From positions 682,001 through 746,000 of the forward strand of contig CAWUHX010000096.1 in assembly GCA_963922205.1 (NCBI GenBank): a DNA stretch of 64,000 bases, in the 5' to 3' direction. The position numbers and the translations under genes are program-made. Source of the stretch: Romanomermis culicivorax. Lineage: Eukaryota; Nematoda; Enoplea; Mermithida; Mermithidae. Shown one piece after another: positions 42,210 to 57,200 of this stretch. Each line of letters starts with the position of its first letter. Position 1 is the first letter of the stretch. The notes beneath the pieces are model-generated. The model was not told the origin of the DNA and did no database searches. It saw only the letters and a program-made list of their open reading frames with translations.

Positions 42210-45200
42210 CTGAAGAAAAAAATTTTTTTTCTTTATATATGTTTTGTTTGTTTTCTTTTTGTGTTTTCTTCTATTTTTTCATTTTTTTTGATTTTTTTTG
42301 CTTTTTTTACATTTTCCTTTTTTTGTTTCTTTTTTGCGCCTCTTTTTACTACTCTTTAATCATTTTCTTTTTTTTCTTTTCGTTTTTTATTTTCCTAGAT
42401 TTTAATTTTTTTTTCCTTTTTTTTCGAAAATTCTTTTCTTTTCTTTTTTTGTATTTTGTATTTTTTCAATGTTTAATTTTTTCGAACCTTTTTCTTTTTT
42501 TGTTTCTATTTTAAAACCTCCGTTTTCTATTCTGTATTTATTTATTTTTCTTTTTGTTTTTATTCTCCTAAATTTTAGCCAGCTTTTTTCTTTGTTTTTA
42601 TTTTCAAAAATTCTTTTGTTTTCTTTTTTTGCATTTTTCTTTTGTTTTTTTTCTTCACATTTTTCTATTTGCGGATGTTTGTTTTTTGTTTCTATTTTTA
42701 GAGCCTGTGTTTATTTATCCTTCTTATTTATTAATTTTTATCTTCTTGTTTTTTATTTTCCTAAATTTTCACTTTTTTCGCTTTTTTTATTTTCATAACT
42801 TCTATTGTTTTCTTTCTTGTATTTTATTTGTATGCTTTCTTTCTTTTTTTTATATTTTCTCATTTACTTGAATTTTGGGTTTTCTTTGTTGTTTTTATGT
42901 TCAAAATCCCTTTGCTTTTATTTTTTACTTTCATTATATTTTTTGACATTTGTTATTTCTGTTTTTAGTTTTTTTATTTTTTGTTTCCTTAACTTTTTTT
43001 ACATCTCTTAATTCTTCGTTTTCTTAATTTTTTTATTTTTTTGTTATTTTCTACTTTTTATATTTTTTTCTTTTTTTTTGTTTTCTTCAATTTTTCATTG
43101 CCTTCAGTTTTATATGTTTTTTGGTTACTTTTTTACACTGTTGCTATTTCTGTTTTTTGGTGTTCTTTAATTTTTTGTTTTAAATTTTTTTGTTTTTCTT
43201 AATTTTTTGTTTTTCTTGCTTTTTCTGTGTTTTTTAATCTTTTCTACGTTTTACGTTGTTTCACTTTTTTATTTTTTTGTTTCCTTCAGCTCAATTTATT
43301 TTTTGTTGGCTTTTTTTGCTTTTTCTGTTTTTTCTGTTTTCTTTAATTTTTTCTTTATTTTTTGTTTTTTGCTTGTTCCGTTCTTTTACTTTTTTATTAT
43401 TTTCTACGTTTTGTACTTTTTCACTTTTTTGTTCTTTAATTTTTTTGTTTTCTCTATTTTTATTTGTTTTTTGTTTACTATTTTTTTTGTTTTTCCGTAT
43501 TTTTGCTTTTTCTGTTCTTTTAATTTCTGTTATTCTCTACTCTTTATATTTTTTTTACTTTTTTTTGTTTTCAATTTTTTGTTTTCTCTGGTTTGTTTCT
43601 TTTCTCCAACTTAATTTGTTTTTCTGCTTACTTTTTTTTCTTTATCGGTTTTTTTCTGTTTTCTTTAATTTTTGTTTTTCTTTTTTTTTGCTTGAACAGT
43701 TCTTTTCCTTTTTTGTTGTTTTCTACTTTTTATATTCTTTTATATTTTTTTTGTTTTCTTCAATTTTTCATTGCCTTTAGTTTTATATGTTTTTTGGTTA
43801 ACTTTTTTACACTGTTGCTTTTTCTGTTTTTTTGGTGTTCTTTAATTTTTTGTTTTAAATTTTTTTGTTTTTCTTAATTTTTTCTTTTTCTTGCTTTTTC
43901 TGTGTTTTTTAATCTTTTCTACGTTTTACGTTGTTTCACTTTTTGATTTTTTTGTTTTCTTCAGCTCAATTTATTTTTTGTTGGCTTTTTTTGCTTTTTC
44001 TGTTTTTTCCGTTTTCTTTAATTTTTTTCTTATATTTTGTTTTTTGCTTGTTCCGTTCTTTTACTTTTTTATTATTTTCTACGTTTTGTACTTTTTCACT
44101 TTTTTGTTCTTTAATTTTTTGTTTTCTCTATTTTTATTTGTTTTTTGTTTACTATTTTTTTTGTTTTTTTCCGTATTTTTGCTTTTTCTGTTCTTTTAAT
44201 TTCTGTTATTCTCTACTCTTTATATTTGTTTTACTTTTTTTTTGTTTTCAATTTTTTGTTTTCTCTGGTTTGTTTCTTTTCTCCAACTTAATTTGTTTTT
44301 CTGCTTACTTTTTTTTCTTTATCGGTTTTTTCTGTTTTCTTTAATTTTTGTTTTTCTTTTTTTTGCTTGTACTGTTCTTTTCCTTTTTTGTTGTTTTCTA
44401 CCTTTTTTATTTTTTTTCTTTTTTAATGTTTTCTTCAATTTTTCATTGCCTTTAGTTTTATATGTTTTTTGGTTAACTTTTTTACACTGTTGCTTTTTCT
44501 GTTTTTTTTGTGTTCTTTAATTTTTTGTTTTAAATTTTTTTGTTTTTCTTAATTTTTTCTTTTTCTTGCTTTTTCTGTGTTTTTTAATCTTTTCTACGTT
44601 TTACGTTTTTTTCACTTTTTGATTTTTTTGTTTTCTTCAGCTCAATTTATTTTTTGTTCACTTTTTTTGCTTTTTCTGTTTTTTCTGTTCTCTTTAATTT
44701 TTTTCTTATTTTTTGTTTTTTGCTTGTTCTGTTCTTTTACTTTTTTATTATTTTCTACCTTTTGTACTTTTTCACTTTTTTGTTCTTTAATTTTTTTGTT
44801 TTCTCTATTTTTATTCGTTTTTTCCGTATTTTTGCTTTTTCTTTTCTTTTGATTTCTGTCATTCTCTACTCTTTATATTTTTTTACCTTTTTTTTGTTTT
44901 CAATTTTTTGTTTTCTCTGGTTTGTTTGTTTTCTCCAACTTAATTTGTTTTTCTGCTTAATTTTTTCTTTATCGGTTTTTTTCTGTTTTCTTTAATTTTT
45001 GTTTTTCTTTTTTTTGCTTGTACTGTTCTTTTCCTTTTTTGTTATTTTCTACTTTTTATATTCTTTTATATTTTTTATATTATTTTCTTTAATTTTTTTC
45101 TTCTGTTCAGTTTTATTTGTTTTTTGTCTTTTTTTGATTAATTTTTTCGTTTTTTTCCTTTATCTGTTTTTTTTGCTTTTTCGGTTTTTTTTGTTATAGT

Positions 45201-48200
45201 CCGTACTTATTATATTCTGTTACTTTTTTAGTTTTTTGTTTTCTAATTTTTTTTGTTGTTTTCCTTAGTTTTATTTGTTTTTGTTTAATTTTTTTGCTTT
45301 TTCTGTTTTTTTGTTTTTTTTTGTTTTTTTTTTTTCATTTTTTGCAGACAACACGTTCTACTAACTCGTTTATTGCTGCCAAAAATCGTCTTTGATGAAA
45401 TCTGAGCTTCATTTCGTCCTTGGTCGTCCCCAATTCGCTATATTTATGAATAAACCAAGTATGCTGCAAAACCATAGCCGCCGTGTGTTTCCTCTGCATA
45501 CAAAAAAAAATGACGTCAGCAAGCAAGATTACAAATATGACGTCATCGAGAATTTTTGACGTCATCAAATGACGCGTATAATTTGACGTCATCAGATTAA
45601 ATTCTAAAATTGACGTCACCCGAATCAAATTTTGAAATTTTGCATGATTAAAATGAGACATTATGACGTCATCAAACTTGATAACAATAATTGTTTTCTA
45701 CCATTCTAGTTAATTTAGAATCGGCCATAAAATTGTTGACGTGTTTTTCGGCTCGAGACAATTCTAATTTGTGGCTAATTACGGCAATTAGAGCCGAAGA
45801 AACGGCAGCACCCTGAAAAAAAATTAAAATGTGAAAAAAAACAAAAAAGTAACAAAAAACAACTATAATACGCAAAAATAAAGAAAAAAAAATTAAATCA
45901 ATCAAGTATAGTAAAAATGCATTGAAAAAAGAGAAACCGACAACAAAAAAGAAAAAATAAAAAAGCAGAAAACAAAAAAGAAACAAGAGAAACAATGAAA
46001 AAAAGAAGAAACAACAAAAAAAACTAAAGAAACAAAAGGAAAAAAGCAAAAAAGTAAAAGACATAAGAGACAAAAAAACAAAAAAAAATAGAAAAAAATG
46101 AAGAAAACCCAACAAAAAAGAAAAACCAACACAACAAACTAAAAATAAAAGAATCAAAGGGAACAAAAGAGAAACAATAGAAACAACGAATAAAAAAAGA
46201 AAAACAACAAAACAAACTAAATAAACCAAAGAAACAGAAGAAAAAAATGCAAAAAAACGAAAAAAAACAAAAGGAACAAAAGGGAAACAAGAGAAACAAT
46301 GAAGAAAAAAAGAGAAACAACGAAGCAAAAAGAAAAAAAAGAAAAAAGAAAAAACAAAAAAACAAACTAAAGACACAAAACAAACAAAAGAGGAAAAAAG
46401 AAAAAAAAGAAAAACAACGAAAGAAATCGAAGCAAAAAAAAAACAAAAAAGTAAAAAAAAACAAAGAAAGAATGGGAACAAAAAAACAACAGAAACAATG
46501 AAAAAAAGAAAAAACAACAAAACAAACTGAAGAAACAAAACAAACAAAATGAAAAAAAATAAAAAAGGACAAAAGAAAGAAAAGAAACAAAAAGAAAAAA
46601 GCAACAAAAGTAAAAAAAACCAAAGAAACAATAGTAACAAAAAAGATACAACAGAAACAATGAATAAAAAAGAAAAAACAACAAAACAAACTAAAGAAAC
46701 AAAAGGGAAAAACAAAAAAACTGAAGAAGGAAAACAAACAAAAGAAAAAACAAAAAGGAAAAAACGGAAAAAAACAGAAGAAACAAAACAAACAAAGGCA
46801 AAAAAGTAAAAAAACCAAAGAAACAATGGGAACAAAAAAGAAACAATAGAAAAAATGAAAAAAACCACAACACAAACTAATGAAACAAACAAAAGTGAAA
46901 CAAAAATGAAACAAAAACCCAAAAAAACAAAAGAAACAAAAAAACAAAAGGAACACAAGAAAGAAAAAAATGAAAAGAAAAGAAAGAAAAAAATGAAAAG
47001 AAAAGAAAGAAAAAACAAAACTGCAATAAGAAAAATAAAAACAAATGAAAAATGACCAAAATACAGAAAAAAATAAAAAAAAATAATAAACAAATGAAAA
47101 AAACCAATACACAAAAAATAATGCATAAAAATCCTCATATTTATAGTTTTATAAAAAAACAAAAAAAAATAGAAAAGAATGGACAAAAGGAACAAAAGAA
47201 ACAAAAGAAAGGGATCAAAGGGAAAGAAAAAAAGGTAATAAAAGCAAGAAAAAAGAAAAAACAAAAGAAAAAAACAAAAGAAAATAAGCAAAAAATAAAG
47301 TTGCAATACGAAAAATTAAAAACAATGAAAAATTTGCAATATGAAAAACAATAAACAAATAAAAAAACAGAAAAATCGAAAAATAATGCATAAAAATCCT
47401 CATTTTTTTAAAAAACAGAAGAAAGTAAAGAAACAAAAGAAACAAAAGAAAAAAAAGAGACAAAAGAAACAAAAAAAAACAAGAGTAAGATAAGAAGCAA
47501 AAAAGAAAAGAGGGAAAGAAACAAAAGGAAAAATAGATGAAAAATCAAAGAAGAAAAAAAGAAAAGAAGGAAAAATAAGAAACAAAGGAAAGAAAAGAAA
47601 GAAAAGAAATAAAACAAACAAAAGAAACAAAATAAAGAAAAAACAAAAGAAACAGAAGAAAAAAAAAGAATAGAAACAAAAAGCAAAAGAAACAACAGTA
47701 AAAAAAAACCCAAGGAACACGAGAAACAAAGAAACAAAAAAATAAAAGACACAAAAGGAAGAAAAGAAACAAAGGAATCAAAGGGAACAAAATGAAGAAA
47801 ATAAAAGAAAAACAAAAAAAACAAAAAACACAAAAGAAACAAAAGAAACAAAAGTAAGATAAGGAGCAAAAAGAAAAGAGGGAAAGAAACAAAAGAAACG
47901 AAAAAACAAAGGACACAAAAGAAAGAAAAGAAACAAGAAAAACAAATGAAACAAAGGAAACAAAACAAAGAAAATAAAGAATATGAAAGAAAAAACAAAA
48001 GAAACAAAAGAAAAAAAGAAAGAATAGAAAGAAATGAAACAAAAAGGAAAAGAAACATTGAAAACGAAATAAAACAAAGAACACAACAAAGGAAACAAAC
48101 AAAAGAAACCAAAAGAAACGAACAAAAGAATAGAAACAAAAAAAAACAAAGGAACACAATAAATAAAAGAAACAAAAGAAACAAAAAACAGAAGAAACAC

Positions 48201-51200
48201 AAAAAACTGAAGAAACAAAAGAAAAGAAACAAAAGAAAAAAGAAAAAAGAAAAAAAAGAAAAGAAATAAAATAAAAAGCAAAAGAAACGACAGAAACAAA
48301 AAAAACAGAAGAAACACAAAAAGCTGAAGAAACAAAAGAAACAATAGAGGCAAAAGAAAAATAAAAAAAAGAAAAAAAAGAAACAGAAAGCAAAAGAAAC
48401 GACAGAAACAAAAGAGACAAAAGAAACAAAAAAACAAGAGTAAGATAAGAAGCAAAAAAGAAAAGAGGGAAAGAAACAAAAGGAAAAATAGATGAAAAAT
48501 CAAAGAAGAAAAAAAAGAAAAGAAAGAAAAATATGAAACAAAAGAAACAAAAGAAAAAGAGATACAAAAGAAAGAAAAGAAACTAAAAAACAAAAATGAC
48601 AAAATAAAGAAAAAAAGACAAGGGAAAGAAAAGGAAAAAAAGAAGCGGAAGAAAGAAAAGAAGCAAAAAACAAATGAAAAAATTGGTAAAATAAAAAATA
48701 CAAAAAAACAATAAAAAAACAAAAAATAAGAAAAACAGAAAGAAAGAACAGAAGACACAAAAAAGATTTAAACAAAAGAAATGGTACAAGGAAAAGAAAG
48801 AAAAGAAAGAAAAGAAAGAAAACAAAAGAAAAGAAAAAAATTAGGAAAAAAGAAATGAAGAAAAAAAAGAAAATGAGAAAAGAAAGAAAAAAAGAGAAAA
48901 AAGAAGCAGAAGAAACAACAGAAGCAAAAGAAAGAAGGAAAATTAAAGGGAAAAGGGTAACAAAACAAAGAAAATAGAAAAGAAACGAAACGAAAGAAAA
49001 AAAAAGAAAATAAGAAAAAATAAAAGAATCAAAAAACAAAACTGCAATAAGAAAGATAAAAACAAATGAAAAAATACCAAAATACAGAAAAAAATAAAAA
49101 AATAAAATAAAAAAATGAAAAAAAACAATACACAAAAAATAATGCATAAAAATCCTCATATTTATAGTTTTATAAAAAAAACAAAATAAAGAGAAAAGAA
49201 TAGACAAAAGGAACTAAAGAAACAATAGAAAGGGAGCAAAGGGAAAGAAAAAAGGGTAATAAAAGCAAGAAAAAACAAAAAACGAAAAGAAAAAACAAAT
49301 GAAAAAATTAGCAAAATAAAAAATATAAAAAAACGTGAAAAAAAACAAAAAAGTAAAACACTGAAAAAATAATGCAGAAAAATCCTCATTTTTTAAGGTT
49401 TTATAAAAAAAACTACAGTATACCTTTATCAATGATTAACTACTTTTTTCTCTTGCTCTATTGAATGATGCTTGATTAGAGCTCTCATTAGAGAAGAAGC
49501 TAAAGCAAAAATGAAATTTAGAATCTTGATCATCAAAATTCTTGATTATAGAGAAAAATCAAGAAACAAAAGAAAAAAAAACAAAAAAATGAAAAAATTC
49601 AGAAGAAACAAAAGAAACAAAAAGAAACAACACAAATAACACAAACAAAAAAACAAAAGAAACACAAGGAACAAAAGAAATAGAAGAAAAAGAGATACAA
49701 AAGAAAGAAAAGAAACTAAAAAACAAAAGGGGCAAAATAAAGAAAAAACAAAGGGAAAGAAAGGGAAAAAAGAAGCGGAAGAAAGAAAAGAAGCAAAAAA
49801 CAAATGAAAAAATTGGCAAAATAAAAAATATAAAAAAACAATAAAAAAACAAAAAAGTAAAACACTCAAAAAATAATGCAGAAAAATCCTCATTTTTTAA
49901 GGTTTTCTAGAAAAAAAACTACAGTATACTTTCATCAATGATTAACTATTTTTTCTCTCTTCTTCTATTGAATTATGCTTGATTAGAGGTCTCATTAGAG
50001 AAGAAGCTAAAGCAAAAATGAAATTTAGAATCTTGATCATCAAAATTCTTGATTATAGAGAAAAATCAAGAAACAAAAGAAAAAAAACAAAAAAATGAAA
50101 AAATTCAAAAGGAACAAAAGAAACAAAAAGAAACAATAGAAACAACAAAAACAAAAAGAAACAACAAAAACAAAAAGAAACAACCCAAATAACACAAACA
50201 AAAAAAAAGAAACACAAGGAACAAAAAGAACAAAAAAACAAAAGAAATAGAAGAAACAAAAAAGAAAAGAAACAAAAGAAACAAAAGAAATAAAATAAAG
50301 AAAAAACAGAAGAAAGTAAAGGAACAAAAGACACAAAAGAAACAAAAGAAACAAAGGCAAAAAAGTAAAAAACCAAAGAAACAATGGGAACAAAAAAGAA
50401 ACAATAGAAACCATGAAAAAAAACCACAACACAAACTAATGAAACAAACAAAAGTGAAACAAAAATGAAACAAGAACCCAAAAAAAACAAAAGGAACACA
50501 AGAAAGAAAAGAAAGAAAAGAAAAGAAAGAAAAAACAAAAAACGAAAAAAAACAAAAAATAAGAAAAACAGAAAGAAAGAACAGAAGACACAAAAAAGAT
50601 TTAAACAAAAGAAATGGTACAAGGAAAAGAAAGAAAAGAAAGAAAAGAAAGAAAACAAAAGAAAAGAAAAAAATTAGGAAAAAAGAAATGAAGAAAAAAA
50701 AGAAAATGAGAAAAGAAAGAAAAAAAGAGAAAAAAGAAGCAGAAGAAACAACAGAAGCAAAAGAAAGAAGGAAAATTAAAGGGAAAAGGGTAACAAAACA
50801 AAGAAAATAGAAAAGAAACGAAACGAAAGAAAAAAAAAGAAAATAAGAAAAAATAAAAGAATCAAAAAACAAAACTGCAATAAGAAAGATAAAAACAAAT
50901 GAAAAAATACCAAAATACAGAAAAAAATAAAAAAATAAAATAAAAAAATGAAAAAAAACAATACACAAAAAATAATGCATAAAAATCCTCATATTTATAG
51001 TTTTATAAAAAAAACAAAATAAAGAGAAAAGAATAGACAAAAGGAACTAAAGAAACAATAGAAAGGGAGCAAAGGGAAAGAAAAAAGGGTAATAAAAGCA
51101 AGAAAAAACAAAAAACGAAAAGAAAAAACAAATGAAAAAATTGGTAAAATAAAAAATACAAAAAAACAATAAAAAAACAAAAAAGTAAAACACTGAAAAA

Positions 51201-54200
51201 ATAATGCAGAAAAATCCTCATTTTTTAAGGTTTTATAAAAAAAACTACAGTATACCTTTATCAATGATTAACTACTTTTTTCTCTTGCTCTATTGAATGA
51301 TGCTTGATTAGAGCTCTCATTAGAGAAGAAGCTAAAGCAAAAATGAAATTTAGAATCTTGATCATCAAAATTCTTGATTATAGAGAAAAATCAAGAAACA
51401 AAAGAAAAAAAACAAAAAAATGAAAAAATTCAAAAGAAACAAAAGAAACAAAAAGAAACAATAGAAACAACAAAAACAAAAAGAAACAACCCAAATAACA
51501 CAAACAAAAAAAAAGAAACACAAGGAACAAAAAGAACAAAAAGAAACAAAAGAAATAGAAGAAACAAAAAAGAAAAGAAACAAAAGAAACAAAAGAAATA
51601 AAATGAAGAAAAAACAGAAGAAAGTAAAAGAACAAAAAACACAAATTAAACAAAAGAAACAAAATAAAGAAGAAAAAATAAAAGAAACAAAAGAAACAAA
51701 AAGAAACAAGAGAAACAACAGAAAAAAACAGAAAGAACAGAAGCAAAAAGAAACAACACAAATAACACAAAAGAACAAAAGAAACACAAGAAACAAAAAG
51801 AACAAAAAGAACAAAAAGAAACAAAAGAAACAAAAGAAACAAAAGAAACAACAGAAACAAAAAGAAACAAAAAGAAACATTACAAATAACACAAACAAAA
51901 AACAAAAGAAACACAAGGAACAAAAACAACAAAAAGAAACTAAAGAAATAGAAGAAACAAAAAAGAAAAGAAACAAAAGAAACAAAAGAAACAAAAGAAA
52001 CAAAAGAAACAAAAGAAACAAAGAAACAAAAGAAACAAAAAAAAACAAAAGAAACAAAAGAAACAAAAGAAATAAAATGAAGAGAAAACAGAAGAAAGTA
52101 AAAGAACAAAAGACACAAATTAAACAAAAGAAACAAAATAAAGAAGAAAAAAATAAAAGAAACAAAAGAAACGAAAAAAAACAACAGAAACAACAGAAAA
52201 ATACAAACAACAGAACAGAAAGAACAGAAGCAAAAAGAAACAACACAAATAACACAAAAGAACAGAAGAAACACAAGAAACAAAAAGAACAAAAAGAAAC
52301 AAAAGAAATAGAAGAAACCAAAAATGAAAAGAAACTAAAAAACAAAAGGGGCAAAATAAAGAAAAAACAAAAGAAATGAAAGGAAGAAAATGACAAGAAA
52401 AGGAAAAGAAAGAGAAAAAAAGCGGAAAAAGAAAAGAAGCAAAAAACAAATGAAAAAATTGACAAAATAAAAAATATAAAAAAACAATAAAAAAGCAAAA
52501 AAAGTAAAACACTCAAAAAATAATGCAGAAAAATCCTCATTTTTTAAGGTTTTCTAGAAAAAAAAACTACAGTATACTTTGATCAATGATTAAATATTTT
52601 TTTCTCTCTTCTTCTATTGAATTATGCTTGATTAGAGATCTCATTAGACAAGAAGCTAAAGCAAAAATGAAATTTAGCATCTTGATCATCAACATTCTTG
52701 ATTATAGAAAGAAAAATCTTGCTTCATTAATTCATGTTGACCTTTTGCTGGCAAAAAAACGTGTCGATTTTCTACATTCTAGAATAATATTTTTATGAAA
52801 ATTAAATTTGCATAAGGTCGTAGAATGTAGGGCGTTGAAGTTCATTAGCGATTATTTTTTTTTAAATTTTCGAAACACCCTGTTTACACGAAAAGTTATT
52901 ATGAATTTAAAAATCGAGATTAAAATTAAAAAAAACATACCATTCGATAGATCTTGAAAAGTTGTATCTAATTATGTTAATTATTTTTTTTAAAAATAAT
53001 TTTTCATGGAGTTATCTCTTTTTGAAATTTTGCAGAGTTATTATTTTTTCATTAAGGAACCCTGTTTACCTTACTAATTATTATGCTGTTTAAAATTCTA
53101 AAAAGCAAATTTGAAATTTAAAAATTATACCATTCGATAGATCTTGAAAAGTTCTATTTAGTAATATTAATAAATTTTTTTGAAAATAATTTTTCATTGA
53201 GTTATTGTCATTTGAAAATTGGGCAATTTTCCATTTTTTTGATGAGGCACCCTGTTTCCCGGATTAATTATTACGACTTTAGAAAATTTAAAAAACAAAA
53301 ATATTTATTAAAAAATATATCATTCGATAGGCCTTGAAAAGTTCTATCTAGTGATGTTAATTATTATTCTTAAAATTAATTTTTCGTAGACTTATCGTAA
53401 TTTGAAAATTGAGAAATGTTTAATTTTTTTTTGAGGAACCCTGCTCACCTAAATAATTATTACCCCGATAGCGAACTCAAAAAGCAAAATTAAATTTAAA
53501 AAAATATACTATTTTATAGATCTTGAAAAGTTCTATCTAATGATGTTAATTATTATCCTTAAAATTAATTTTTCGTAGACTTATCGTAAATTGAAAATTG
53601 AGAAATTTTTAGTTTTTCTTTGAGGAACCCTGTTCACCTAAATAATTATTCCATCGATTGAAAACTCAAAAGGCAAAATTAAATTTAAAAAAATATACTA
53701 TTTTATAGATCTTGAAAAGTTCTATCTAATGATGTTAATTACTTGTCTTAAAATCAATTTTTCATAGAGTTATTGACATTTGAAAATTTGGAGATTTTCA
53801 AATTTTTTTTCTAAGGAATCCTATTTACCTGAATGTATATTATGCTTTTTGAAAATTTAAAAAATATACCGTTCGATACATCTTAAAAAGTTCTATCTAA
53901 TGACGTTAATTTTTTTTCTCAAAAGTTGTTTTTCATGGAGTTATTGATATTTGAAAATTAGATAATTTTTGATTTTTTTGATGAAGGCACCCTGTTTTCC
54001 TCAGTAATTATTATACTGATAAATAATCGAAAAAGCACAATTGAAACCTAAAAAACATACCATTCGATGGATCTTCAAAAGTTCTACCTAATGATGTGAG
54101 TTATTTTTCCTAAAAATTATTTTTGATAGAGTTATCCTCATTTGAAGATAAGGGGGATTATTATTTTTTCATTGAGGAACATAGTTTCCCTCGTTAATTA

Positions 54201-57200
54201 TTATGCTGTTCGAAAACCTGAAAAAACAAAACTGAACTTGAAAAAATATATTATTCGATAGATCTTAAAAAGTTCTATCTAATGATGTTAATTATTTTGC
54301 TTAAAAGTAATTTTTAACGGAGTAATCATCATTCGAAAACTGAGAAATTTTTCATTTTTTAATTGGGGAACTCCATTTCTCTGATTAATTATTATGACGT
54401 TAGAGAATTTAAAAAGCCGAATTAAAATTTAAAAAAAAAAAAAATTCGATAGATCTTAAAAATTTCTATCTAATGATGCAATTTATATTTCTATAACTTG
54501 ATTATTGATGAAGTTATCATCATTGCCGATTTTTGATTTCTTTCCTTCGAGGATGCCTGTTTTCATGAGTAATTATTAAGTAGTTGCAAAACTTAAATCT
54601 CAAGATTGATTATTAAAAAAAGTACCATTCGATAGATCTCAAAAAGTTCTATCCAATGATATGAAAAATATTTTTCAAAATTGATTATTGATGGAGTTAT
54701 TGTCATTAACAACTTTTGATTACTGTTTATCGAAGAACCCTGTTTACATGATTAATTATTATGTTCTTTAATCACTTAATTTTTACGATTAAACAGTCAA
54801 ACAACTACTATTCGATAGATCTTAAAAAGTTCTATCTAATGATGGTAATTATGTTTCTCGAAATTGTATTTTGATAGAGTTATCATTATTTAAATTTTTT
54901 CTGAATTTTGAGCCCGCAACTAAAAAAATCGATTTTTTCAACTAAAAATGCTCCTACTTTTGTAAGAATAGATATGTTCCAGCTAAACAAGCATGTGCTA
55001 ATTGATGTCTTTAGCTAGTAATTTTTACTTACAACAATGCCAGCAGTGATGGCCAAAACTCGACCGCAATACGTATTCGGAACAATGTCACCATAACCTA
55101 TGCTTTTGAAAGTTATCATTATGAACCATATTGAGTTTAGATAAGCGTTGTCTTCTTTTATAGCACTTTGCCTGGAAAAAAGAAGAAAAAATTGAAACAT
55201 TGGAAGAAGTGAAAACAAGTGCAGAAAATAAAAAAAACCCTTAAAAACAAGAAAAAAGTAAAAAATGTGAAAAATGCAAAAAATAACAAAACAAGAAAAA
55301 AGTAAAACACAACAAAAAAAACTCAAATCACCTCTCACAATGCATGAAAATCCAAGCAGTCACTATCCAAAAAGTTAGCGTAAAAGTGCAAAGAACGCGC
55401 AGCGGGTGTTCGAACATCATGGTTTTTAGAACGAATTTAAAATCGACGGCCACTCGATTCAATGAAGCGATACTGCGAGTTGCGGCATCTTGGAATTGGC
55501 GGCTTCGTAGGGCCATAAAACGACAAAATAAATAACAACGTAGAAACATGGGCAAAATGAGCAGAGAATCCAAGGGCACCACTACGTTTCGTACTTGTCG
55601 ATGATTTTGATCAAAAAAGACGAGCCAGGTGATGTCGATGTGATCTTAGAAAATGAAGAAAGGAGAATCAGATCAAGTTATAGATCTAATTGAGATGTAC
55701 AAAGTGATATAAGTTTGGATGCTAAAACTTGATTATTGACTAAAATATCAATAGCGAAAGTTTAAAGATATTTAAGGAAAAATCAGATGGTAAAAAATTT
55801 TTAATATCAGAAACAAGAATTATAAAATTTATATCAAATGAAAGCTCTCATTAAAACAAATGTAATGGTGTATTTTTCATTGCTAGGTCTTGATTTTTGA
55901 TCAAAAAAATCAAGGTCAAAGTTTTCAGAAAATTTTGTGTCGGAAATCAATTTCAAAAAGGAGACATTTTTTTATTCAAAAATTTACTATACTAGAATAT
56001 ATATCAAATGATGACTCCAATTAAAATGAATAAAATGATTCAAATTTCATTGCTGAATCTTGACTTTCAAGCAAAAAAAATTAATTCAGAAATTGTTGAA
56101 AACTTAGTTTGCGACATAAATCTGTAGAAGCACGTAGAACCTAATATAAAAATTACATATATTAAAATATATATCAAATTGTAGCTCTAAAAAGAACAAA
56201 TACAATGGTATATATTTCATTGTTGGATCTTGAATTTTGACCAGAAAAATAGAGGTTCAATTTTCAAGAAAATTTTGTGTGCAGGACAAAATTTAAACTA
56301 GAGAAAGTCTTTTATTCGAAAGTTTGATATACTAAAATATATATCAAATGATAACTCCAATTAAAATAAATAAATGATCAAAATTTCATTGCTGGATCTT
56401 GATTTTCAAGCAAAAAAGTTTAGGTCAAAGATTGTCGAAAACTTAGTTTGCGACATAAATCTGTAAAAGCACGTAGAACCTAATATGAAAATTACATATA
56501 TTAAAATATATATCAAATTGTAGCTCTAGGTAAAACAAATACAATGGTATATATTTCATAGTTGTATCTTCTTTTTTGACGAGGACAAATTGAGGTTAAA
56601 GTTTTCAGAAAATTTCGCGTCAGAGATCAATTTTAGAAAAGAGGAATTATTTAATTCAGATCTCTAATATACTAAAATATACATAAAACGATAGCTCCAA
56701 ATAAGACATCTAAAATGGTACTAGTTTCATTGTTTGATCTTGACTTTTAAGCAAAAAAGTTGAGGTCAAACTTTGCCGAAAACTCAGTTTGTGACATAAA
56801 TCTATAGAAGAACAAAGTACCTAATTTGAAACTTAAATATATTGAACTATATATCAAATTGTAGCTATAGCTAAAACAAATACAATGGTATATTTTTCAT
56901 TGTTGGATCTTGATTTTTGAACAGTGAATTTAAGATTGAATTTTCAAGAAAATTTAGTATGCAGCCTGAATTTTGAACAAGAGGAAGTCATTCATTCGAA
57001 ATTTTAATATACTAAAATAAGTATCAAATGACAGATCCATATAAAAAGATTGAAATGGTACAAATTTCATTGCTGTATCTTAACTTTTAAGTAAAAAAGT
57101 TCAGGTCAAAGTTTGTGGAAAACATAGTTTGCGACATGAATTTACAAAATCAGCAGGTACTTAATATAAAAAATACATATAGACATTTATATATCAAATG

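Noticed and set aside
42098..45199. Plus-strand Phe/Ser/Leu frames opposite the SK gene 3' end
   Set aside because: The first overlaps the SK last exon in antisense and then enters a T-rich array. The others are duplicated with the 675-bp unit and have no family resemblance.
45672..51040. Very long minus-strand open frames of Phe, Leu, Ser, Cys and Val
   Set aside because: They come from AAAGAAAC-type arrays, which lack stop codons on that strand. They show no domains, overlap each other in several frames, and only the real S6 exon at 45702-45812 has family similarity.
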